Of a stretch of DNA of 64,000 nt, positions 1-12,699 are shown piece by piece. Position numbers and translations under genes: made by a program. The stretch spans positions 177,575 to 241,574 of the forward strand of contig UZAN01039373.1 of NCBI GenBank assembly GCA_900618425.1, written 5' to 3'. The notes beneath the pieces are model-generated. The model was not told the DNA's origin, searched no databases, and was given only the letters and a program-made list of their open reading frames with translations. The number at the start of each line of letters is the position of its first letter. The first letter of the stretch is position 1. This DNA comes from Echinostoma caproni (taxonomy: Eukaryota; Platyhelminthes; Trematoda; Plagiorchiida; Echinostomatidae).

Positions 1-212
1 GACGCCCATTTTTGACAACTATTTTATCATCATATATGTTACTAAGATATTAGGAAATTTTTGAATTTGGACCTAAGTGACCATTTGTTTGTTTCTATGG
101 TCAAACTTAAATATTTTAGCTTCGATTTTACTTCAGTTGTTTGGAATGACCAGCACGTATTGTGTATCAAGTTGTAAACCTTTATTTCTGATAAATCAGC
201 ACACCAAAGAAA

Positions 213-257
213 GCAATGGACCGCTGTTTCGACCCGGTTGGGTCTCATCAGAAGTGC
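213..257 (-). ncRNA. Hammerhead ribozyme motif, core complete
   Basis: On the minus strand the order is stem I strand GCACTT (257-252), core CTGATGA (251-245), stem II GACCC/GGGTC closed by an AACC loop (244-231), GAAA (230-227), a short stem III segment and cleavage triplet GTC ending at 219, then the stem I return strand CATTGC (218-213). All conserved hammerhead core bases that I can check are present. Stem II has five perfect pairs. Stem I is imperfect (four of six pairs), and stem III is a very short near-palindrome (ACAGCGGT), as in SINE hammerheads thought to act as dimers. Seen: the motif. Known: this fold self-cleaves after GTC. Inferred: possible residual activity. Confidence 0.82.
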
Positions 258-375
258 GAATCCATCGATCGAACTGGGTTGTGATTGTTTCCAACCGAGC
301 CATAACCTTGGAGTCTGGTGCCGAGATAAGCGAGGTCTGTTGCTTGCAACAATCTCGTAAACATGGTTTGCGCTA
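213..375 (-). mobile_element. SINE A copy 1 (tRNA-derived, hammerhead-bearing)
   Basis: Read on the minus strand, this copy shares with the plus-strand copy at 391-596 the block GATGGATTCGCACT followed by CTGATGA and an ACCCAACC stretch. The tRNA-like part (about 260-375) is decayed and its B box is poorly kept. The hammerhead segment at 213-257 is the best preserved of all copies in the window. The copy lies head to head with the next one, about 15 bp apart. The family is tRNA-derived because better copies keep an A-box-like GTGGCCGAGTGGGTAGC and a B-box GGTTCGATCC. Exact ends are uncertain. Confidence 0.7.
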
Positions 376-390
376 TATTGTTTAAATGGA

Positions 391-596
391 AGGCGGTCTG
401 ATCATCTACCCAGTGGCCGAGTGGGTAGCATGCTTCCGTTCTGCCCATAAGGTCCTGGGTTCGATCCTTAGTGGGTTCGATGGATTCGCACTACTAATAA
501 AACCCAACCAGATCATAAAGCTGTCCAGTGCATCTTAGGTTTTCGATTCACGCTTCATTTGCCACATACATGACGAATTTACCCTTTGAAGTTGAA
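391..596 (+). mobile_element. SINE A copy 2 (tRNA-derived, decayed hammerhead)
   Basis: The element starts near TGATCATCTACCCAGTGG. It has an A-box-like GTGGCCGAGTGGGTAGC (412-429) and a B box GGGTTCGATCC (458-468), the Pol III promoter of tRNA-derived SINEs. A hammerhead remnant follows at 488-531: GCACTA, a mutated core CTAATAA, a damaged stem II, then AAAGCTGTC and CAGTGC. The 3' tail (about 532-596) aligns with the minus-strand tail below 25,489, including TTTTCGATTCACGCTTCATT and GACGAATTT. That supports a family length near 200 bp. No convincing target-site duplication was found. Confidence 0.75.
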
Positions 597-1796
597 TAAA
601 ATTCTCCATTTCTCACATCCAAGAGAGATTCCATCCTGCAAATGATCTTTATAACGGTCGTTTAAAGTACAAAAACCCAGAATACTGTGATTTGTTCGAA
701 GAAACATTTTGCTTCGGATACGCTGGAATCGGTTAGGTTGAGGTCGCACGCATCTCAATTGTTATTACTCTATGTTCCTCATCAATCAAGCATTATAATG
801 CTCGAGGCAGTGTGCTTCGACAACTCAAGGTACTTGAGCAGCATGTATGACTTCAACTGTTTTTCTGCGTGTCTTTCAAGTGACTCCAGTGTTATAAGGT
901 AGTCGTAGAATCCCAATTGAACCAGAAACTTGTGTAACACTCGAAATTCCATACAAGTCGAGTTCCAGCTTTAGAAAGTGAAACGGTCGGAGGCACAGAA
1001 AATGCAATTATTAGTGTTAGCTAGCTAGTATTAAATTGGCATCAGTTCGCTCGCTAAATAAATAATAACTATCACTCTCTCCCCAAAATTGAATTGTGTA
1101 ATACGGGAATCCGAATTCGTGATTGCAATTTGTTTGTCTGTGTCGCGTTCATTTTGGTTTGAATAATTCATTTGCTATTATTGTTTTTATAGTTATTATC
1201 TCAGTACCCAGTTGTATTACACTTGTCTTTAATCCTCTATTTCTTGTAAGGAGATCAAACCGATTGTGATGTGGAAATTTACCAATCTCAGGTTCCGACT
1301 ACCGGATGTTTTAAACATGTTACACTACCGATTGCGTTATCCTAGGTTATCAGTAGCTCACAATATCGCATGTAAAGTTCGCTGAAGAACTGTTGGAGTC
1401 TAATATTTCTACAAGTAACAGGAAAGCCGTTATGAAATCGCTTTATGGTTAGTCTTTTAGTGAAATGGTGTGTACGTGATACTTTTGAAGCCTGAGAGTA
1501 GTATTAAAGATCTGTTATTGAGATGTATAATATTGATGCAATTTATATTAGGTAACGACAACTACTGACTAGGCAGTGAAGTTGTTATGGTCTCCTCCTA
1601 ACTGCTCGTTCTCTGAAGGGCACAGTAGAGACAGACTTGCTGCAAACAACCATGCGTATATTCGGCCAATTCTACCGTCGTGTGGTGGATATTTTGTGTG
1701 GTCGCTGTTGAAGTTATTCTCATTCATGAATTTGCAACATTCACCAGGTTTCATTTAGCAGTATTCCGAAAGAATAAAACCAAAGGAATAATTACT
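597..1796. other. Unassigned sequence
   Basis: AT-rich sequence with frequent stops in all frames. I see no repeat, RNA gene or exon that I can support here. Confidence 0.6.
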
Positions 1797-2505
1797 NNNN
1801 NNNNNNNNNNNNNNNNNNNNNNNNNNNNNNNNNNNNNNNNNNNNNNNNNNNNNNNNNNNNNNNNNNNNNNNNNNNNNNNNNNNNNNNNNNNNNNNNNNNN
1901 NNNNNNNNNNNNNNNNNNNNNNNNNNNNNNNNNNNNNNNNNNNNNNNNNNNNNNNNNNNNNNNNNNNNNNNNNNNNNNNNNNNNNNNNNNNNNNNNNNNN
2001 NNNNNNNNNNNNNNNNNNNNNNNNNNNNNNNNNNNNNNNNNNNNNNNNNNNNNNNNNNNNNNNNNNNNNNNNNNNNNNNNNNNNNNNNNNNNNNNNNNNN
2101 NNNNNNNNNNNNNNNNNNNNNNNNNNNNNNNNNNNNNNNNNNNNNNNNNNNNNNNNNNNNNNNNNNNNNNNNNNNNNNNNNNNNNNNNNNNNNNNNNNNN
2201 NNNNNNNNNNNNNNNNNNNNNNNNNNNNNNNNNNNNNNNNNNNNNNNNNNNNNNNNNNNNNNNNNNNNNNNNNNNNNNNNNNNNNNNNNNNNNNNNNNNN
2301 NNNNNNNNNNNNNNNNNNNNNNNNNNNNNNNNNNNNNNNNNNNNNNNNNNNNNNNNNNNNNNNNNNNNNNNNNNNNNNNNNNNNNNNNNNNNNNNNNNNN
2401 NNNNNNNNNNNNNNNNNNNNNNNNNNNNNNNNNNNNNNNNNNNNNNNNNNNNNNNNNNNNNNNNNNNNNNNNNNNNNNNNNNNNNNNNNNNNNNNNNNNN
2501 NNNNN
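1797..2505. other. Assembly gap (709 N)
   Basis: A run of 709 N. Apparent reading frames crossing it on both strands are artefacts of the N run. Confidence 0.99.
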
Positions 2506-3750
2506 TAATGTCAGAATAAGGTTAACAAGCTCATGTTGACCATGGGCATGTAAATTCAAGAAATCCGTCTAGTAATTGCCCTAGGCAGGGCAAACCTTGT
2601 TTGCAAGTCAAACAAATATGTTGTTCATTCATACCACTTCCATACACTCCTCGCCCTCAACTATTGCGATGACCATTGGCTGGTATTACACACCCTACAT
2701 CCCATCCTCAGAAGTTCATTTATGAAGATAATAGCTAAAGTACACATTATCCGGAAATTTAACTTCGCCTATAACGGCAAATATCTGTCTAATGGACATC
2801 GTTTGTTCAGCCGTAAGTCAGGTAAAAGGCAGTAAAACTTACGCATTTTGTATTGCATCTAGGGGAAATAGTTACCGAATATACTACCAGAAATGATACA
2901 GGATTGCAGCATTTGTGCTCAGTAAGTTTTGTTGCTTACAGTACTACGAAATGATTAAATAAAAGAATTTTGCAAGCACACAGCAGTTTATTTGACGACT
3001 GAAACCAGTACATTGATCCAATGGATAAAGCTAATCTCAACCGTATCGTTTTGAAATTCTGTTTGGCACCCTGAGTCATCCGGATTCCTGTATAAGTACA
3101 ACTACTCGCCGTTCTAAACCAAATGAAATGACCCAGAAATAATTCAGTTCAATTTTGAGAAGATTGTTATGCTTCAGTGACCTCGTTGACTCATGTGAAC
3201 TTTAGGGGTACGGCTTGTCAGATCAATCAAGTTACTTTGTTTTGCCTTCATTTTATACCTTCTCGCATCATTCTTCGGCCCAATGCTTTGTGGAATAGGC
3301 TGAGCTCTTCTTTGTATTCCGGGCTTGGATGAGTTTGGTGAAATCTCATGACAAAACAATGCGATCAATGCTCTTCTATCAACTCATTTCAATTGAGTTT
3401 AAACGTGATTTGATGCGTAGCCACATATGTATATGCATAGGTATCTGCTTCTAAGACACGTTGAGCCACAATCTCTCGCTTTTGAGAAAAGTAATTTTAA
3501 GAACTATTTATCGCAATGGATTTACCAAACAAAGCCGGTAATGTCCTCTAAAATGGAGAAGTTTGTTTCTGAGAGAATCCTTCGGGTTCTACACAGGGTA
3601 AAACATATAACTTCTAATTCCACCATACTCATCTCACCCAAACCCGATCCCTTGAAACGTCAGTGCAATAATGGATTCATGTAATTCTGACAATAAAGAC
3701 ACTTTCGACAAAATATTGAAAATCCGTTGTCGTAGCTCGGGTGAACTGAA
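2506..3750. other. Unassigned sequence
   Basis: No supported feature. Short open frames at 3,174-3,368 (minus) and 3,427-3,684 (plus) have no recognisable domain. Confidence 0.5.
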
Positions 3751-3828
3751 TTCCATTTCGCCTGTTCGCCGAGCTTCGCAATTTGTTTGCAGACAAATCG
3801 CCAAGCTCGGCGAACAGGCGAAGTGGAA
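3751..3828. repeat. Near-perfect palindrome, 39-bp arms with no loop
   Basis: The sequence from TTCCATTTCGCCTGTTCG to its mirror CGAACAGGCGAAGTGGAA pairs around a centre at 3,789/3,790. About 35 of 39 positions are Watson-Crick pairs, and a few of the others are wobbles. The arms are more GC-rich than the flanks. It could be the remains of a foldback or MITE element, or a hairpin-forming site. No coding explanation is seen. Confidence 0.85.
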
Positions 3829-6800
3829 AAACACTGTCCTAGGCATATTGTTTCGGCCCCCTGGTCCCACGTTCTCCGTCATAACGAAATGAGGTACAGT
3901 GCAAGACATTCTATCACCCACTACACCCATTTTATATCTTACATAAAAGTAATTGCGAAGGCCCGATAATCAATCCGTTGCGAATATATGTATGTCCCTC
4001 TGAACCGTTATCCTGTTGACACTATGAGTTCATTTTAGAAATTTGAAAATATTAAGCCGCATTATGTATAAGGACTCGTAGATCCGGGTGTCCGGTAAAG
4101 GTTTCCAACAAAATGTGTGGCACGCAAATTGTACCGACGTTCTATTTGACACAATAATATTGGCTTTTGGATCAGATTCATTAGTGGAAAACAAACAATT
4201 CCGAATAAAAACTGAATTCTTATTCACAATGTGAATACAAAACTGGGCGCATCTAATCGCTGTTGAATAATTCCATTTAACTGTGCATCATACATGAGTA
4301 GGTGGAGCATCATGGTTCTCTACTCGTCCCTCTCATTATCCTGAGAAATGTTGAGCTACAGATGTAATACGAATACCCCTCTGGAAACGAACAACTAACA
4401 AGGTGATCACATGTACAAGACAGCAACACACAACACAACTAAACTACTACAACCGCTATCGTTTTTCCCGAAGTGTTGTAAATATCCAGGCTCACGTGCA
4501 CATGCTATCCTTTGAGCGAGCGCATTTCGCTGATCCGGCCTGATCTTGTGCCTCTCCGAACAGGGGAATTAGGCATTCCAGACTGGAACAAACAGGGAAG
4601 TGAGGGACAGAGCAAATCTGCATGCATTTCTTCCTCTCAATAGTCATGCTACGGCAAACGGATTAGACGTTTTGCTTCACCGAGACTATGGAACTAAATC
4701 CGTGTCTGGTGATCAGCCAGAGGGATTTAGATAGGATGGTTGTTTTGATGGTGAGTCTTTGTGTCAGAACCTCTAAACAGTACCACCATCTAAAAGCGTA
4801 AAACACTTGTTCACCCATCTCCTACCGTGCAACACATTTTTTACACTTGAATGCAAAGTGTGCCCACTCCATGCGTGTTCCGTTTCCAGATGCATGCCTG
4901 CTTCGCTAGCACAGGCGGAAAACAAACATCTATTAATGGTGTTTGTGTCCGTAACAGACTGGGGTGCATTTGGATCTCGAGCCAGGTTGACGTGACAATA
5001 TCAGCTCAACCCCATGCGTTGTTTCAGACGGTCGTGGTATGAGAAACATCTAAACGCACTCCTCAGAAACTGTTACGTGCTTAACGAAATGTGAACCGTT
5101 TTCTCACAGCGGTTTACAAAGAATAGTCGAATCCCCACAGACCGAATCTGCAAATCAGTATCTGCTTAAAACAGATATATATTTCCGTGTTACTTGAAGC
5201 TTTGTCGCAGCAGCCAAAGGACACATTTGTCCTTAGGTGCAAAAAGAGGACGTTGACAAACAAAAGCTCATTACGTACATATACTGGACGCAGGAGGGTC
5301 TCTTTTACATAAATGTACTCCCTACGTGAATGAGGAACGCAGCTATTTGAGTACGCTGGATAAAGGGGAAATTACCCAGTCCATTTCAATAGATTCTTTT
5401 CTGATATTTGCTTTTCAATTGAACACATTCAACAATATTATCTTCGCAATCATCTAAAGCTTGATCTTCAGATATACTTTAGTCATCCCCCAGTGGTATT
5501 ACAGTACCATTTACTGCATCTACCCTTCATTGTGATACATTCCAACAGTTTACAAGTTCTAAACTACTCACTTAGACAACTTTTTCTATTCCTGCTTTGT
5601 TGTATTCCTTATTTACTGCCCACTGTCATTGTTGATGGCTTTGGAACAAAAGAAAACGCATTTTGTTTTTTATGTCCGGTAGCAATATATCACTTTCAGT
5701 TGGTATTGTGTACTCTGAGTTGACCAGTTGTGAAAATGATAAACCTCTCAAACTGGTGGTGTCTTTGAAACAATATTTATCCTGCTCAACCTGTTAAATT
5801 CCCGCGAATTCCACAGAGTGTGCCATCTTTCACCATTCGATAAATATTGCGCCAATCCACCCGCACGGAAAGGGATAGCTTTGCTTGTGAGTGAATTAAT
5901 TGTATTTAACTTAACATCGATGAACGGATATTTGTACACCAACAATGTTATACGTATTTCCTAATTCCTTAAATTATTCCTGAATGTTTCTAAAGGCTCA
6001 CAAATGCCGGAAATGAAGACATGCCAGATAGCCTCGTGCTAAATTTTCCTCTCGGGGGATGCAGAGAGCAGTTTTTGACTTAAAAACTGAATTGAATTAA
6101 GGTCATAGGAATCGTTAATGATATGAGTCTACTCATTTATGTTGATGAAATGAGAATAATATGTGCGAGCGTACGTAATCTGTTGTCTACTCTTTCATAT
6201 TCTCATACATTCCAAACATTGATACCACCTTCCAGAAAGTTGTTGACTAATGATTATGGTATCTTTGAACTGTTGACATCGGACGACATAACCCAAACAG
6301 AACCTTCTCCGAGGCTCAGAACCCATAGTTAGATAATGAGCTGGAATTTGTGAGTAAACAGAGTTGCCTCGAAATCAAATAAAAATAATTCTTCCGGGTG
6401 GGATAGGAATAGAATTTACCCATGAGTTGTCATTGCATCGGTCTGTCTAAGCAATCCGTTTATTTGGCACATGTGAATGGCCATAAATTAAATCTCTCTG
6501 TCTCTTTCTCTCCATCTATCCATCCCGATCACTCAGCTTGGGAGATGTTTTGACAGAAATAGGTTTTTATAATTTTTCCCGAGCATTTAGCTTGATCACA
6601 AGTAGGCGATTATTTCACTACGAGACGAAGAAGGTTACTTGGGTGCAATTCTCCGTCTTTCAAAGGTATTTCAAAAGGTTCCGAATCTATAACCAGACTC
6701 AAATTTATTCGGTTAAGGCTAAGGGGAGAGATACTAGCCATGATGGATTTGATATGCAGGTTGTGGCACGGTTAGCATTAGTAGATGAGCTGAAAACGTT

Positions 6801-9800
6801 TGCGTGATTCCATCCGAGGTTTACTGGTTGACGCTCAAATTGCGCCGGATTATTTCACATTACTCGTTCAGTTGAAGATTGAAACAGACGAAACTCTTGC
6901 TGTGCTCTTGTTTTAGTCCATGTGTACTAGGGAACGGATTACTGAGCATTCGCCTTCTAGGAAAATAGGTTCGGTTTTACTGGATCGGACCAACCTATTC
7001 GTATTCTCCCATTAATCACGCAAGGATATAAAGCTTCCATATTCTCCAACTTAAAAGAATGATGGCAATTTGTGAATTCTGCTGTACGTCTAAAATTGAA
7101 CCAAGTCATTCAATAATAAGAGACGGTTGATTCCTTCTAGCCTCAGTTTTATGTACATGCATTGCTTACTGCTGGGGTTGACATTCACTACTGCCAGGAA
7201 AAACAGTGCAGTTTAGTATGTCCGGTAACTCCCCAATTCTATTTGACCCAGGTTATCATTGTCGTGATCGACATTTAAAGGTGTTTCTCTAGTCAAAGAT
7301 TAAAGAACATTAATTTAGATTGTTTTCTGTGGGTGCAACTGGCTACTCAGTTTGAATAGTTAAATCTATCAACACGGAGTCAAGAATGTTTAATTTATTT
7401 ATCACGACACAATGCGATATATTGGACCCAGAGCGCTAGCTAGCTGTTGTGTCATTAGCAATTTGTACTGTTTTTACATTTGGAAGAAACCCAGTGGTAT
7501 AAATACATATTTTGTCTCTGTATGCGGTAAGGTCCAATGGAAAAAACACAGATAGACATTTTTGCAAAATTCGCTAATTTAACTGAACGTTTCATCAGTT
7601 TACGCAACACCGGAATGATAAAATTTATGCGTTCGGTAAATTTCCTAATCGCTTTCCTATTATGTTGCAGTCCCGAGTCGCGGAGGACCGCTTCTCTTTT
7701 GACTAATAAAGACCACTCGTAAGAAAACCAATTGTGTGTCCACCTTTGTGACAGGTTGTAGCGCCTTTTTTTCCTTTTACGATTAAACCATGATGTATTG
7801 GTTAGGTTACTTTAGCAGTGAGCAATTTTGTTCATCGTTCCCAACGGTAGGACAGTATTTGTTGGCAATAATTCAACCTGAAATCATTTATCGACGGTCA
7901 CTTCATTCTCATCCGGATTAAAGATTGAGAAAAACCTGTGTACCTCGTGCGTTTTGGGACAGAAACCGCACAAAATGAAAGCAAACGAATAGACGATTGG
8001 GCTCGTCTGTGCGTGTCGGCAGTCGTGATTGATGAGATGGTCCTGACAGAATTATTGCCGTCTCTCGTGACGGGCCGAGAAGCGCATACCGTTCAACACC
8101 CAGTCCAAAGGAATTGTTCACACGGTGCACAATCTATTGTTTCAGTCAGAAGTTGACAACCCCCAGATGTGAATGAGCTGACTAGTATACAGAGCCAGCA
8201 ACGGTTCTCTTTGAATTTGGGCTTTTTGTTTAAATAAACTTAGTTCGTGCTACACAAAAGATTTCTGAAAGATAAATAATTAAATGGAAATACTATTTTC
8301 AACTGTGGATGGATTTTTGGACATCTGAAGCTCTCAATTTTGCAAATAAGATAAATGAAGAATTCGTTTTTGGTGGAAATACCCCCATTTGCTCGTTGAC
8401 CTGCAAAGTCAAGTATACAATGTATCATGAAGTGTTTAAAATGGTAGTACAGTTCGATCAGCACAACAATCGATCGCTTCGCGGTAATGTTGTTGGTTAT
8501 CCAAATTTTGAAGCAGCTAGACAAGGCGTACTAGGTTTTCTTTCTCTTCGATCACCCTATAAGCAAACGGTCTCCAGTCAACATTGCGCATGGTAATTTG
8601 GCTGATAAAGTATGGCTTATACACGAAAATATTGAGGAACAAACAATATTTGCGTCCAAAATATAAAGCTTCAAAATTTTCGTAAACTCTAAGTTCAACG
8701 TGTGCATTACAATACGATATGCATGACCATCATTTATTCAGATCTCAGTGGTTCCTCTAATATAAAATGAACTATGCACGAAGCATGAACATTCAAAAAT
8801 ATAGATATAATCATTTTGGGCGTTTCTTATAATGAAATAAAGAAATCATCTCTTGATGACATTATAATATTTGTAAAACGTTTGAGGATTGTAATGAGCA
8901 TCTCAATATTTCATCAGCAAACCTTTTAAAAAACTATGTTGCACATAGGGGCTTCTAAATTTTATTTAAGATCTCTACTGCCTCCTTCCCTTTCTAAGGC
9001 GCTCCAAAACTTAACTATGTGGATTAAAGGTGGCTGCTGGTCTAGTGTCCCATGATATCCTGATTGAGTCAGAAAAGGTAGGCATCTGTGAAAAAGATCC
9101 TATTTGCTCCCCATCAGTTGCACGTCCACCATGATAGGTATTGGAGTAGCTAGAACTATGCCTTTTGCAACACAAAGATTGAAGTTTATTGGCTTGTGAG
9201 TCCGCGCACAAATTTGTTCCATTGCAGCCAACTTTTTTCCAAATGATGAAGGTTATCTTCACACGTCTGATGCCCTGATGAGTGGGTTAGAAAATTCCTC
9301 CACCTCGTCACTGTTAGTTGGTTTTCGGGCTGTCTTCATTATGAGTCCAATGCGTGAATAGCAGTTAATTCTAATGGCTATAAGGCTGTCGGGTTGATCG
9401 ATCGTACGGAATAATGGATTTTCACGGAGAATCCTTGCATCGTTTGGAAAAAATGATGGTCAAATTTCCATACCACTGTGTCCAATACACATTGAGGTAA
9501 ATGACAGATGCCCTCGGCTACGGGTGTTACATTTCTCGTTCGCTCCACATCCGGCTATTCTCAAGTCAGACAAAATCTATGACGACGATAATGAAAATTG
9601 TTTATTTTTGTTCTCCTCCAGTGATGGGCCTATATTGATCGACTTCTGTCAGTTTCTCACGAGACGTGTGTAGGCTTATTTTTAGGATACTGTTTAGCAC
9701 AAACAACTAAATGTGTATGGCCAGCGGTTGGATTCGCTCATGAAGAATCCCCCGTGCAACAATCCAACCAATCAAAACTTCTTTCAGAAAAACGTTTGCT

Positions 9801-10240
9801 AATGATTTGACCCAAGCAACGGTGTAACGAGCACAACGTCCCCACTCGGTCCAAATATTTATCTTGAAACAGTTAATGAGTACTATGTTCATTCTGTGAT
9901 GACGATGAGATGGGCACCCCGAGATGAAGAACAATATCTATCCGCAAAACGGATATCGGTCATTGATGGCAGACAATATAACGTATCTCAACAATGATAT
10001 ACAGTTACGAAATTGGCAGTCATTCCCACAATGACCTATGCGGGGAAAACAATGGGTCACATGATATTGACACAGAAACTGTTCTGTTCATTAATATGCA
10101 TAGGAAAGGTCAACTTCCGAGGTCTGTACTCAGGCCATCACTGGTATGGCACATGAATGACACGCTGGTAATCGGGCGCATATAATAGGCACGGTCATGC
10201 TAATCGGCTCAGCGCTGAACACATCACAAAATGTCCTGTT
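3829..10240. other. Unassigned sequence, no gene recognised
   Basis: About 6.4 kb without a supported element. The longest ATG-started frames are about 90-95 codons (for example 6,538-6,807 plus and 8,309-8,596 plus). The second is overlapped by an equally long frame on the other strand, which argues against coding. No domain, splice-bounded exon series or tRNA was recognised. Confidence 0.5.
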
Positions 10241-10271
10241 GGGGGGGGGGCGATGGGAGGGGAGGAAGGGG
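10241..10271 (+). other. G-run cluster, possible G-quadruplex
   Basis: Ten consecutive G, then GGG, GGGG and GGGG separated by one to four bases, on the plus strand. At least four G-runs of three or more fall within 31 bases, which meets the usual intramolecular G-quadruplex pattern. It stands out in AT-rich surroundings. The homopolymer may also mark a sequencing length error. Confidence 0.7.
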
Positions 10272-10983
10272 TGGACGCGAACCATAAGGTGACTCATGGT
10301 TGATCGCACGACAAGTGAGGTGAAAGCAAGTGAATACAAATAAAGGCGGAGGGAATGTAAACAGGTGGTAGGCGGCAGAGTGAGACGGGACCTAATGGGA
10401 GACAGACAAAAGTTCACAAATATGACTGAAACCACAAGTCAAGGTTAACTGAAACAGGTTGTTGAGGGAGCACGCTGACGTGTGAACGTAGCACCGAGTA
10501 GCACCAAACCAGAATGGAAAGCGACAAATCTACGGTAGATCTAGTGAAACAAATACGCTACAACTAAAGTCCATTGACAGGATTTATGTAAGAGAAGCAA
10601 ACGTCAAGTGGATAGGACAATGAAAGGATTTTCTATCGTACGCAATGCAAGAGACCATGACCGATTGGTTTCGGACTTATAGTAAATCAATCTTTCTCTT
10701 TCTCTCAGCTGGACGTAATTTGAACAGTACTGATTCGGTAAATCGGGAAGCATCGATTTGAGCTAATTGACACAGGGAGGCACACACACAGTCCCCTCCA
10801 GCCTGCGCGAGATCCGGTGTTCATAGCCCATATGAGACAGTGGATATCCATCATCCGTCGGTTGTAATGAGAAGCACGTTCAACGGTTTTCTACGTTTGC
10901 CTTTTTCACCAAATGAACGGACTACGGTGGGAGAAAATTAATTCCGAATTTTAAGCATTGAAACTTCGAGTTGATGTTACAAC

Positions 10984-11232
10984 CTATCTGAATTCGTTTT
11001 TTCTAAAACTTCTGAATAATACCTTTAAGTTAAGTTTCCGCTGCTTTCCTTGAAATATCGGGATAACAGCAAAGCCGGTGTACCGGTATACCGTGTCCAT
11101 TCGGTTAGGGAGATGTAAATCATCCATTGGAGTTGTTCCATATATCGCGGACTCCTGACATTGAAGATAAACCAATTCATCTCGATCATTCCACAAAACA
11201 GCATGTTTCCCTTTCGAAAGCCATTTCTTCAC
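10984..11232 (-). other. Open stretch with protein-like composition, unassigned
   Basis: The minus strand is open for 82 codons with a mixed, protein-like composition (for example VLWNDRDELVYLQ and RYTGFAVIPIFQGKQ). A GT donor-like site follows AAACTTAAAG, but no convincing acceptor lies upstream. I recognise no domain and see no neighbouring exon on the strand. It may be an exon of an intron-rich gene, an old transposon piece or chance. Confidence 0.2.
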
Positions 11233-12553
11233 GATTATCTAGTCATAGAAAGGACGCTAATTATTTACTTACTCGAACCATCGATTTGTTTTCGGCATAG
11301 ATTCATATGTTTTTTTGAAGTTGTGGTTGCAGCGTGATACTAATTTCTGTTTCACAAATCCCCAATTAAACTCACATGCACACAACCTAGATGATCCACT
11401 GATGAAAGCATTCCTTGTCGTTGATCAACCACAATTATAGAATTTAAAAGAGATATTTTAACACTTGTAAAAACCATGCTATTTTGCAACCGTATGTTAA
11501 CGATAGAAAACAATCGAATTCAAATCTGTATCTTAAAATACGATACAATTTATCCCAGAAATAATTGCTACTCGTTCACTGATCTATCTGCATCCTTTTC
11601 GCTCTGAAACTGAATAAGCATGAAAACATCGTGTATATGCGAAGGTGCAAAGATCGGCAGAAACCAGTAGGTTAGCACTTGGAATGCTTTTTTTCTGCTT
11701 CGGATGCTACGTTCTTGTCGGGTTTCAATGACCAGCTGACAGGTAAAAAACGCTGACGGTTGAACAGCAAAAGATTAACAGCGTGTGCTCTGTGTACGAA
11801 AACACAGCGCGTTATTTTGTCAAATTGGTAGGTTGTATGCTAAAAGGCCTAGGTTCATACTGCTGTTCAAGGTCACCTCAGGAATTGGACTAAACATAAA
11901 ACTCCAACAGATAGATATATTCACCCAAGAATCGGTGCATCCTGAATCTGAATTGGCCTAAGAAAATAATAATTATCTCCCATCCGTTCCGTTCTTTTTG
12001 GCAAATACAGATCCGTGTTCACGTTGCACTGATTACGATTTTGGAGGATTTGTTAATGAGTAACTGAATCAAATGATATATTTCTCAGACTGTGAGGAAT
12101 GAGCAATTTGAGGAACTTAGCTGCAAAAACGTTATCTGCTTGGGTTGATAGACGGCAGATTGAATGGATGGTAATTTATCAGGTTTACTTCCTGCTTACA
12201 TCTTGAGAGCAAGAACAGCCGTATTTTCATGATTCACGATGACTGCAAAAACAAAACACGTACTAATGATTTCGATGTTTCTCCTTTCCTGAGAGGCACT
12301 GAAATCAGATGTTTATTCAGTTAATTGCTGACGGTGTATCAGCGATAAAAATGTTTCTGATTTTTAACTTTTGAATACTTTTTTGTATTACTCGACTAGC
12401 TGTGACTTATAGCAACTAAAAAACAACTCTCTCTGCATAAAGAGGGATTGTAAACGTTTCGTTCTAATATGCTTCAAATTTTCATCTAAAGCCTTGCATA
12501 CCATCAGTTGAACATGCGGTGAAGGTGACGTTCGATTGGAGTTATTAAAAATA
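11233..12553. other. Mostly unassigned, possible SINE remnant near 11,815-11,925
   Basis: At 11,815-11,925 a tRNA-like start (AATTGGTAGG, then CCTAGGTTCATAC) is followed by CCAACAGATAGATATA. This resembles CCAACTAGATAGATATA at the end of the SINE-like copy near 45,925. The rest shows nothing I can name. Confidence 0.3.
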
Positions 12554-12640
12554 GAGTAGCAAGCTTGAATTAGTCCATTCAGTTGTTCGGGGCACCAGGC
12601 ACTGTTGATGGTCTTGGCTGTGGGTTTCACTCCTTTGGAG
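12554..12640 (+). mobile_element. SINE B fragment, 5' part
   Basis: It starts GAGTAGCAAGCTTGAATTAG and continues to GCACCAGGCACT and CTTGGCTGTGGGTTTCACTCC. This matches the first 80-90 bases of the complete SINE B at 28,293-28,498. GGGTTTCACTCC corresponds to the first B-box-like element there. The copy is broken before the hammerhead part. Confidence 0.65.
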
Positions 12641-12699
12641 ATCGTAAAACTCCGACTGGTTAAATGCAGTTAAATGCCTTGGAAATATTTGTGATAATC

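Noticed and set aside
1680..2559. Long reading frames of about 255-280 codons on both strands
   Set aside because: They consist almost entirely of the 709-N gap.
9262..9300. CTGATGAGTGGGTTAGAAA as a hammerhead
   Set aside because: CTGATGA is present, but there is no pairable stem II, no cleavage triplet and no SINE context.
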